The position numbers were made by a program, and so were the translations under genes. Positions 1 through 5,497 of a stretch of DNA of 6,102 nt are shown here, in pieces. This DNA is from Burkholderiales bacterium (GTDB lineage: Bacteria > Pseudomonadota > Gammaproteobacteria > Burkholderiales > Burkholderiaceae_A), in assembly GCA_030834045.1 (NCBI GenBank), contig JAURFZ010000084.1, forward strand, positions 1-6,102, read 5' to 3'. The notes beneath the pieces are model-generated. The model was given only the letters and a program-made list of their open reading frames with translations, ran no database searches and was not told where the DNA came from. The stretch's first letter is position 1. Every line of letters starts with the position of its first letter.

Positions 1-525
1 GAGCAGGCAGAGCCCGGGACTGCTCTGGGTCGTCTGAGTCTGCGGTTCTCGGGAGCCAAGGCGGCCGTCAACGCAGCCCTTGAATTATTTACAACCCAGC
101 GCGGTGCTCAGGTCTTGCCCGAGTCCGCAGCCCAGGCCTTCTGGCTAAGTCTGCGCGACCAGACCCATAAGTTTTTCCAGCCCGAGGCCTCCCCTTCAAT
201 GCTCTCGCTCTGGCGGCTTTCGTTGCCGGGAAGCACACCAGCCCTCGCCAGCCTGCAGGACGAGCCGCGAGGCTGTGTGTTGGAATGGGCCGCCGGCCTG
301 CGATGGGTCTGGTCCGCAAAGCCTGCGGCTCAAATGCAGCAGCTTGCCCAAGACCATGGTGGCCATGCCACGCTTTACCGGCCTGCCCAATCGGTCACCG
401 ACCCTACACTTGCCCCCCGTTTTACGCCCTTAAGCCCTGTGCTTCACCGGCTTCATGTTCGACTGAAGAACGAACTCGATCCACAGCGTGTCTTTAACCC
501 CGGTCGTCTCTACCCAAGCCTATAA
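1..525 (+). CDS. glcE: Glycolate oxidase FAD-binding subunit GlcE, C-terminal part (5' end outside window)
   Basis: The reading frame is open from base 1 to a TAA at 523-525 and gives 174 residues, roughly the C-terminal half of a protein that is about 350 residues long in E. coli. GlcE is the second flavin-domain subunit of glycolate oxidase (GlcDEF), which oxidises glycolate to glyoxylate and passes electrons to the respiratory chain. Three stretches match what I know of the GlcE C-terminus: EWAAGLRWVWS (visible residues 95-105), GGHATLYR (120-127), and the closing LDPQRVFNPGRLYP. The last is the typical tail of this FAD-linked oxidase family. The true start lies upstream of the window; the in-frame TTG at 115 is internal. 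glcF follows after 12 bp on the same strand, so the two are almost certainly co-transcribed. A GlcD paralogue also ends with a similar VFNPG motif, but the preceding motifs and the following glcF fit GlcE better. Confidence 0.93.
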   Translation, partial: EQAEPGTALGRLSLRFSGAKAAVNAALELFTTQRGAQVLPESAAQAFWLSLRDQTHKFFQPEASPSMLSLWRLSLPGSTPALASLQDEPRGCVLEWAAGLRWVWSAKPAAQMQQLAQDHGGHATLYRPAQSVTDPTLAPRFTPLSPVLHRLHVRLKNELDPQRVFNPGRLYPSL

Positions 526-537
526 GGGGCTCTCCTC

Positions 538-1788
538 ATGGAAATCGAGCTCAGCCAAGACCTTGTGTCCGACCGCAAGGCCAACGAGGCCGCCGATATT
601 GTTCGGCGCTGCGTCCACTGCGGTTTTTGCACGGCAACCTGCCCAACCTACCAACTGCTTGGCGATGAGCGTGACGGCCCCAGGGGACGTATCTACCTCA
701 TTAAACAGATGCTCGAGGGCGAGTCCGTTACGCGCGAGACCCAGCAGCACCTCGATCGTTGCCTAACCTGCCGCAACTGCGAGACCACCTGCCCTTCAGG
801 TGTGGAGTACGGGCGGCTGGTTGATATTGGGCGCGAGTTCATTGAAAAAAAAGTCAGGCGCCCAATAGGCCAGCGTCTGGCGCGCGGGCTGCTTCGAGAG
901 GGGCTCACCTCGCCCCTTTTTGGGCCGGCCGTGCGGCTGGGCAGCCGCCTTAAGTCGTTTCTCCCCGATCTCCTGGCAAGCAAGCTGCCCATGGGAGAAA
1001 GGCCCCGTCGAGCATGGCCGTCCAACAGCCATGCGCGTAAAGTGATTCTTTTAAACGGTTGTGTTCAGCCCAGCCTTCTGCCGAACATTGACCTTGCAAC
1101 GGCCTGGGTGCTCGATGCCCTTGAGGTTCAGGCCGTTGTGGTGCAGACCTCGGGCTGCTGTGGGGCGGTTCGCCATCACCTTGCCGACTCCGACGGTGCC
1201 CTAAACCAAGCACGTCGCAACATCGATGCCTGGTGGCCGCTACTGCAGTCGGGGGACTTTGAGGCCGTGCTTGTGAATGCCTCGGGCTGCGCAGTAATGG
1301 TGAAAGACTACGGCCATCTATTGGCAGACGATCCCGCCTATTGCGAGAAGGCTGCCTATGTCGCTGACCACGCCCTTGACCCAGTTGTTTTTCTTCAACC
1401 CATGCTGCCTCGGCTTCAAGAGATCTTGGGGCAGAACCGAACAAGGCCCAAGGCTCCCAAGGTCAGCTACCACGCGCCCTGCACCCAACAGCACGGCATG
1501 AAGTGTCGAGGTGAGGTCGAAGCCTTTTTAACCCAGCTCGATGTTACGGTTTTGCCTGTGGCCGATAGCCACTTGTGTTGCGGCTCGGCAGGCACCTATT
1601 CGGTCTTGCAACCGGCCTTGGCCAAAACCCTTCGGGATAATAAAGTTCAAGCGCTGTCTGCCGCGGGTCCCGATCGTATTCTCTCGGCCAATGTGGGCTG
1701 CATTGGGCATCTTCAGTCGGGCAGTCATCTCACCGTTCAGCACTGGCTGGAATGGCTTGACGAGGCCCTGCACGGCAGCCCCGCCTAA
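538..1788 (+). CDS. glcF: Glycolate oxidase iron-sulfur subunit GlcF
   Basis: A complete 416-residue protein, close to the usual length of GlcF (about 407 in E. coli). It carries electrons from the flavin subunits GlcD/GlcE towards the membrane quinone pool. Two CxxCxxCxxxCP motifs, at C25-C28-C31-C35 and C75-C78-C81-C85, are the ligand sets for two 4Fe-4S clusters. They are followed by two cysteine-rich CCG-type domains. The first holds NGC at 173-175 and GCCG at 206-209. The second holds HAPC at 312-315, LCCGS at 346-350 and NVGC at 385-388. All expected cysteines are present, so the protein looks functional. The ATG at 538 is preceded by a GGGG tract (526-529) at 8-nt spacing, a plausible ribosome-binding site directly behind the glcE stop. 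The start matches the family N-terminus. The related lactate utilisation protein LutA has only the CCG part, so the N-terminal ferredoxin domain and the glcE neighbour favour GlcF. Confidence 0.95.
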   Translation: MEIELSQDLVSDRKANEAADIVRRCVHCGFCTATCPTYQLLGDERDGPRGRIYLIKQMLEGESVTRETQQHLDRCLTCRNCETTCPSGVEYGRLVDIGREFIEKKVRRPIGQRLARGLLREGLTSPLFGPAVRLGSRLKSFLPDLLASKLPMGERPRRAWPSNSHARKVILLNGCVQPSLLPNIDLATAWVLDALEVQAVVVQTSGCCGAVRHHLADSDGALNQARRNIDAWWPLLQSGDFEAVLVNASGCAVMVKDYGHLLADDPAYCEKAAYVADHALDPVVFLQPMLPRLQEILGQNRTRPKAPKVSYHAPCTQQHGMKCRGEVEAFLTQLDVTVLPVADSHLCCGSAGTYSVLQPALAKTLRDNKVQALSAAGPDRILSANVGCIGHLQSGSHLTVQHWLEWLDEALHGSPA

Positions 1789-1803
1789 ACCCTCGAAAGG
1801 GTT
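1788..1803 (+). terminator. Small hairpin at the glcF stop codon, possible weak terminator
   Basis: AACCCT (1788-1793) and AGGGTT (1798-1803) are perfect reverse complements around a CGAA loop, a GNRA-like tetraloop arrangement. The stem begins at the last base of the glcF stop codon. It is only 6 bp long and is followed by GCTGGGCC rather than a run of T, so it lacks a standard intrinsic-terminator tail. It could mark the 3' end of the glc mRNA, protect it from exonucleases, or be chance. Its placement between two functionally unrelated genes is the main argument for a role. Confidence 0.35.
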
Positions 1804-1820
1804 GCTGGGCCGGCCTGGGC

Positions 1821-1833
1821 TACACTAAAGCCT
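1821..1833 (+). promoter_or_regulatory. Putative -10 element placing the aroG transcript start at or near its ATG
   Basis: TACACT at 1821-1826 matches four of six bases of the sigma-70 -10 consensus and lies 7 nt before the aroG ATG at 1834. Transcription would then begin at or within a base or two of the start codon. No purine-rich Shine-Dalgarno sequence is visible before this ATG, which fits a leaderless message. No convincing -35 box stands at 16-18 nt upstream, a region taken up by the hairpin at 1788-1803, so the assignment is tentative. Read-through from glcF is the alternative. Confidence 0.4.
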
Positions 1834-2910
1834 ATGACTATCACATCCAATATTCGTATTCGAGAAATCAAAGAGCTGATCACCCCCGATCAGCTTATTT
1901 CCGAAGCGCCCCTTAGTGCCTCGGCCGCACAGACCGTCCTCGGCTCCCGCCAAGCCATTCACCGCATCCTCCACGAGATGGATGACCGACTGCTTGTCAT
2001 CATTGGGCCTTGCTCCATTCATGATCCAAAGGCTGCCATGGAGTACGCCAACCGCCTGTTTGAGCAACGCGAGCGTTTCTCGGCCGACCTTGAGGTGGTG
2101 ATGCGTGTCTATTTCGAAAAGCCGCGAACCACGGTTGGTTGGAAGGGACTTATTAACGACCCGCATCTTGACAACAGTTTTGATATCAACACGGGTCTGC
2201 GTCATGGCCGACAGCTGTTGGCCCAAATTAACGAAATTGGAATGCCCGCTGGCGTTGAGTTTCTTGATGTCATCTCGCCTCAGTACATTGCCGATCTAGT
2301 CTCCTGGGGCGCCATTGGTGCGCGCACCACCGAGTCTCAGGTGCACCGGGAGCTCGCCTCGGGGCTGTCTTGTCCTGTGGGCTTTAAGAACGGTACCGAT
2401 GGAAATTTAAAAATTGCCTTTGATGCCATTAAATCGGCCTCGCACCCCCATCATTTTTTATCGGTTACCTCCGAAGGCCGCACAGCGATTGTGGCCACTG
2501 CCGGCAACGAAGACTGCCACGTCATTCTTCGTGGAGGCAAGACGCCTAACTATGACAAGGCCAGCGTTGAAGCCGCTGCCCAGGAGTCTGCAGCGGCGAA
2601 CATAGCCTGCCGCCTCATGATCGACCTAAGCCACGGCAATTCCAGTAAGAAGCCCGAAAACCAACTACCGGTCTCGCAGGTTGTGGCCGATCAGCTTGCA
2701 GAAGGCGATGGACGTATTTTTGGTGTGATGGTTGAAAGCCATCTGGTGTTCGGTCGCCAAGACCTCCGAACAGGCCAGACGCTTGCCGATCTTACCTACG
2801 GGCAAAGCATTACCGATGCCTGCATTGGCTGGGACGACAGCCTGTTAATTCTCGAGCGGCTTGCCGAAGGCGTTCGCTCGCGCAGGGTTCTTGCAGCCCA
2901 GGCCGCCTAG
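1834..2910 (+). CDS. aroG: 3-deoxy-7-phosphoheptulonate (DAHP) synthase, class I, AroG/AroF/AroH family
   Basis: A 358-residue cytoplasmic enzyme, complete and of normal family length (AroG of E. coli is 350). It condenses phosphoenolpyruvate with erythrose 4-phosphate to DAHP, the first step of the shikimate pathway. Diagnostic stretches in order are IRIREIKEL (8-16, the N-terminal regulatory segment), IIGPCSIHD (56-64, metal ligand C60), YFEKPRTTVGWKG (93-105), GARTTESQ (162-169), GFKNGTDG (183-190), ILRGGK (231-236), IDLSHGNSSK (263-272) and GVMVESHL (297-304). By alignment from memory to E. coli AroG, active-site residues C60, R91, K96, R164, K185, R233, H267, E301 and D328 are all present. 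The N-terminal extension means it should be feedback-regulated. F208 and S210 correspond to AroG F209 and S211, which suggests phenylalanine as the inhibitor. The symbol aroG is therefore a best guess among the isozymes. No aromatic-biosynthesis genes are adjacent. The ATG at 1834 gives the expected N-terminus. Confidence 0.96.
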   Translation: MTITSNIRIREIKELITPDQLISEAPLSASAAQTVLGSRQAIHRILHEMDDRLLVIIGPCSIHDPKAAMEYANRLFEQRERFSADLEVVMRVYFEKPRTTVGWKGLINDPHLDNSFDINTGLRHGRQLLAQINEIGMPAGVEFLDVISPQYIADLVSWGAIGARTTESQVHRELASGLSCPVGFKNGTDGNLKIAFDAIKSASHPHHFLSVTSEGRTAIVATAGNEDCHVILRGGKTPNYDKASVEAAAQESAAANIACRLMIDLSHGNSSKKPENQLPVSQVVADQLAEGDGRIFGVMVESHLVFGRQDLRTGQTLADLTYGQSITDACIGWDDSLLILERLAEGVRSRRVLAAQAA

Positions 2911-2918
2911 TTCTGGTT

Positions 2919-4115
2919 TTATGCGTCCCAGGGCTGGGCGGGTCCGGTGACACTGCCGAGACATCGCGGTCCAAGCGCACCTGTCACCTCGGGGCAGTTG
3001 CCTGGCTGGGCGGTCAGGCGTAAGTAGGCAAGCCAGGCGAAGGCCGCTGCCTCAACCTCTTCCACAGCCCAGCCCAGGTGGTCTGTGGTCTGAACCTCGC
3101 AGGGGTCCCTTGCGGCATCCTGCCCGAGGGCATGTTGCAGACCTTGAATAAAGCCAGGGTTCTTCGCCCCTCCACCACAGAGGAAAAGCTTTTGTGTGCT
3201 GCGGGGAAGGGCCCTTGCAATGGACTGGCAGCTTAGGGCCAAAAGACTTGCCTGAACGTCGGCTACCGAAAGAGGCGCCTGAAACGCCTGGAGCTGATGC
3301 CGAAGCCAGCCGGCATTAAAGTCATCGCGCCCCGTACTCTTAGGAGGCGCTTTGGCGAAAAACGGATGCTGCATCAATCGGTCTACGAACCTCTGGTTGG
3401 CCTTGCCCGCACGAGCAAGTTCCCCATCTCTGTCAAAGCGGCCCCGCCCATTTTCTTGGGCCCAAAGGTCCATCAGCATGTTGGCGGGACCCGTGTCAAA
3501 GCCACGAATTCGGGCCCTTGCATGGGTGCCCTGCTCGCGGGTCATAAGAGTGAGGTTGGCAATACCCCCCAGGTTTAAAACCGCCAGGTCGCAAGACGTC
3601 TCGCCCTGTGCAATGGCCTGATGAAAGAGTGGTACGAGCGGCGCTCCCTGACCCTGGGCGGCAAGATCAGCGGATCGAAAATCGCTGACCACCACTAGAC
3701 CCGTCTGTTCAGCAATCACCGCAGGCGCATTAAGCTGCAGGCTAATGCCAAGCTCGGGGCGATGAAGGATGGTCTGTCCGTGAACACCTACGGCTCGAAT
3801 AGGACCAAGGCTCTCGGTATCTTTTTTGACGTCATGCACGAGCTGGCTGACCTCGTATGCAAATGCCAGGGCGGCCTGTTGCGCCTTGAGCAATGCGGCC
3901 TCGCAGAGCGGGTTGTGCAACTGAAGGAAGGCCTCTTGAAGCCCTTCGGGCATGGGCCGGCTCCAAAACCCTCGACGACTGGGGCCCGATTTTTCAACCC
4001 GTATTAAAACCGCATCAAGGGCGTCCAGGCTGGTCCCAGACATGATGCCAAGGAAAAGCGGGCACTCACCGGCCCCCGTGACAGGCGACCCCGCAGCTTG
4101 GCTATTGCCTTGCAA
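2919..4115 (-). CDS. anmK: Anhydro-N-acetylmuramic acid kinase AnmK
   Basis: AnmK hydrolyses the 1,6-anhydro ring of anhydro-MurNAc and phosphorylates it to MurNAc-6-phosphate, recycling sugar from cell-wall turnover in the cytoplasm. The 398-residue product shows the family signatures in order: GIMSGTSLDALDA (23-35), VHGQTILHRP (111-120), DFRSADLAAQGQGAPL (145-160), NLGGIANLT (181-189), GFDTGPANML (205-214), KSTGRDDFN (259-267) and LCGGGAKN (312-319). E. coli AnmK has 369 residues. The start is TTG: between the upstream in-frame stop and the MSGTS motif the only start-type codons are this TTG and the ATG inside the motif itself, which is too late. This gives an N-terminal tail about 13 residues longer than in E. 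coli. The first 14 nt overlap the 3' end of the endopeptidase gene, so co-transcription and coupled translation are likely. No strong ribosome-binding site is seen. The gene converges on aroG with 8 bp between stops. Confidence 0.95.
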   Translation of the reverse strand: MQGNSQAAGSPVTGAGECPLFLGIMSGTSLDALDAVLIRVEKSGPSRRGFWSRPMPEGLQEAFLQLHNPLCEAALLKAQQAALAFAYEVSQLVHDVKKDTESLGPIRAVGVHGQTILHRPELGISLQLNAPAVIAEQTGLVVVSDFRSADLAAQGQGAPLVPLFHQAIAQGETSCDLAVLNLGGIANLTLMTREQGTHARARIRGFDTGPANMLMDLWAQENGRGRFDRDGELARAGKANQRFVDRLMQHPFFAKAPPKSTGRDDFNAGWLRHQLQAFQAPLSVADVQASLLALSCQSIARALPRSTQKLFLCGGGAKNPGFIQGLQHALGQDAARDPCEVQTTDHLGWAVEEVEAAAFAWLAYLRLTAQPGNCPEVTGALGPRCLGSVTGPAQPWDA

Positions 4116-5460
4116 GCCTTGGACTGGGGTTAGAGTTTCGACCCGCGGCGGCCGGAATGCCCTCTGCCTCGGCCGTGTTCACGCTATCAAGAAGACTTAG
4201 GCGCTTGCGCAGGTCGGCGGAAACCACGAGAAAGCGTTGCAGGTCTTGACCCGCGAGGCTTGGCACCTGTGGATTTTCGCGGGCAATTCGAATGGGGTCA
4301 ATCGACCGACCTTGCACTCGGAACTCGTAGTGAAGGTGCGGGCCTGTGGCCCAGCCGGTGGTACCAACAAAGCCAATGACTTCGCCCATGCGAACTTCTC
4401 GGCCCACCACCATGCCTGGCGCAGAGCGCGAGAGGTGGGCGTAGTAGGTGGAGTAGCGGGCGTTGTGTTGGATTTCAATGGCATTGCCATAGCCACCATT
4501 CCAGCCTCTGGCAACAATCGTACCTTCGGCCACCGATCGTACGGGCGTTCCAATGGGCGCGGCATAGTCCACGCCCCGGTGGGCGCGTGGATCACCAAAC
4601 AAGGGGTGGAGACGGTAGCGTGAAAAGCTTGAACTAATTCGCGTGTAGCGCAAGGGCGCAGCAAGAAAGCCCCGCTTCACCGACTTGCCTTCGGCATCGT
4701 AATAATTACCCTTGCCGTCATTGCCTGCATTGAAGAACAAGGCCTCGTAAGAGGCGCCTGTGGCCTCGAATCGAACAGCAACTAGCCTGAAGTCGCCAAT
4801 CTCGCGGCCCGCCACCTTCTTGCTCTCGTAAATCACTCGAACCTTGTCACCGGGCTGCACCTGGCGACGAAAGTCGAGGTCTGATTCAAAAAGGTTGACG
4901 ACGTCTTCTGTAATGGGACTTGGAACGCCGGCTTGGTCCATGGCGTTAAAAAAGGACTTGCCCACCATAACCGACCGATGTTCGGTGACGGTTTCGACCC
5001 CCGCCTGGCCAATACGGGTTGCAAACTGCCCCTCTCCGGTTCGCTCCACCACCCAGGTATCCTGGCCGTTCACAAGCTGAAGCCGAAGCAGGCTGCCGTT
5101 AATGTCGGTATGAACCAGGGCTGTCTTGCCCACATTGGCCTTAAGGACCGCGGCGTTAGTCTTGTTTGCCGCAAGGTAAATAAGCGCCTGGGAGTCCTCG
5201 ACACCCAGCCTTTCAAAAAGACTGGCAATGGTGTCACTGGCCAACACCTCGTCCTCGCGGGCGAGCTCCAGGCCATGGGTCTCAAGCGCCTTGAGTTGTG
5301 ACTTTAAAGAAGGCGTCTCAAGTAACTTAACCACGGGCTGAGCGAGCATCTTTGATTCGGCATCGCTGACGGTGGAGATACCGAGACTGGTGATGCTCGC
5401 CATTGAAATTCCAAAGGCTGCGGTGCCGTAGATCCAGAAGCGGAGCGTGCTTGTCTTCAT
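4102..5460 (-). CDS. Membrane-anchored M23 family (MepM-like) murein endopeptidase
   Basis: The product is 452 residues if the start is the ATG at 5460-5458. A short basic N-terminus (MKTSTLR) leads into one hydrophobic segment, about residues 8-28, a signal anchor or uncleaved signal that places the rest in the periplasm. Residues 165-270 (FFNAMDQAG to RGFLAAPL) resemble the domain before the peptidase in E. coli MepM/YebA and Helicobacter Csd3. The LytM/M23 zinc-peptidase domain covers about 273-392. It has HRGVD (H294, D298), YYAHL (H342) and TGPHLHYE (H375, H377), so both the zinc-ligand and catalytic histidines are intact. Such enzymes cut peptidoglycan cross-links. The C-terminal tail beyond the domain is polar and overlaps anmK. 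An in-frame ATG at 5499-5497 would add 13 residues (465 in total) and has an AGGAAGGGGG-like tract before it. I prefer 5460 because the extra codons are distinctly AT-rich and contain promoter-like sequence. The fold is certain, but the exact cleavage specificity is not. Confidence 0.92.
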   Translation of the reverse strand: MKTSTLRFWIYGTAAFGISMASITSLGISTVSDAESKMLAQPVVKLLETPSLKSQLKALETHGLELAREDEVLASDTIASLFERLGVEDSQALIYLAANKTNAAVLKANVGKTALVHTDINGSLLRLQLVNGQDTWVVERTGEGQFATRIGQAGVETVTEHRSVMVGKSFFNAMDQAGVPSPITEDVVNLFESDLDFRRQVQPGDKVRVIYESKKVAGREIGDFRLVAVRFEATGASYEALFFNAGNDGKGNYYDAEGKSVKRGFLAAPLRYTRISSSFSRYRLHPLFGDPRAHRGVDYAAPIGTPVRSVAEGTIVARGWNGGYGNAIEIQHNARYSTYYAHLSRSAPGMVVGREVRMGEVIGFVGTTGWATGPHLHYEFRVQGRSIDPIRIARENPQVPSLAGQDLQRFLVVSADLRKRLSLLDSVNTAEAEGIPAAAGRNSNPSPRLARQ

Positions 5461-5497
5461 AACCGTAGAATTGTAGTTCCTAACGTCATTATCAGCC
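5461..5497. promoter_or_regulatory. Divergent promoter region between the M23 endopeptidase gene and tyrS
   Basis: This 37-bp gap is AT-rich against its GC-rich flanks. On the minus strand TACAAT (5475-5470) matches five of six bases of the -10 consensus and lies 9 nt before the endopeptidase ATG at 5460. On the plus strand TAGAAT (5466-5471) also matches five of six and lies 26 nt before the tyrS ATG. The two boxes overlap around a central AATT. No good -35 box is seen for either direction, and neither start has a clear Shine-Dalgarno sequence in this gap. CATTAT (5487-5492) is a weaker alternative -10 for tyrS that would make its mRNA leaderless. The calls are by eye only. Confidence 0.45.

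Noticed and set aside
115..525. A separate small gene starting with TTG at 115
   Set aside because: The frame continues upstream without a stop to base 1 and forms one continuous GlcE C-terminal region, so the TTG is an internal leucine codon.
950..1444. A 164-codon open frame on the minus strand inside glcF
   Set aside because: Its product is rich in Arg, Pro, Gln and Ser with no recognisable motif, and it lies fully antisense to a well-supported gene. It is typical of a GC-rich shadow frame.
1825..2226. A 133-codon minus-strand frame antisense to the start of aroG
   Set aside because: It is antisense to conserved DAHP synthase motifs and its product resembles no family. Its extent is explained by codon bias on the other strand.
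4237..4623. A 128-codon plus-strand frame antisense to the endopeptidase gene
   Set aside because: The Gly/Ala/Val-rich translation mirrors the complement of the M23 domain codons; no ribosome-binding site or family resemblance is seen.
4197..4664. A 155-codon minus-strand frame inside the M23 endopeptidase gene
   Set aside because: It runs in another frame of the same strand over the catalytic domain. The peptidase frame contains all zinc-ligand motifs, and this one shows none.
5466..5497. A T-box or other riboswitch leader controlling tyrS
   Set aside because: Only about 20 to 30 nt of leader is available before the tyrS ATG, far too short for a T-box, and T-box control is not expected in Proteobacteria.
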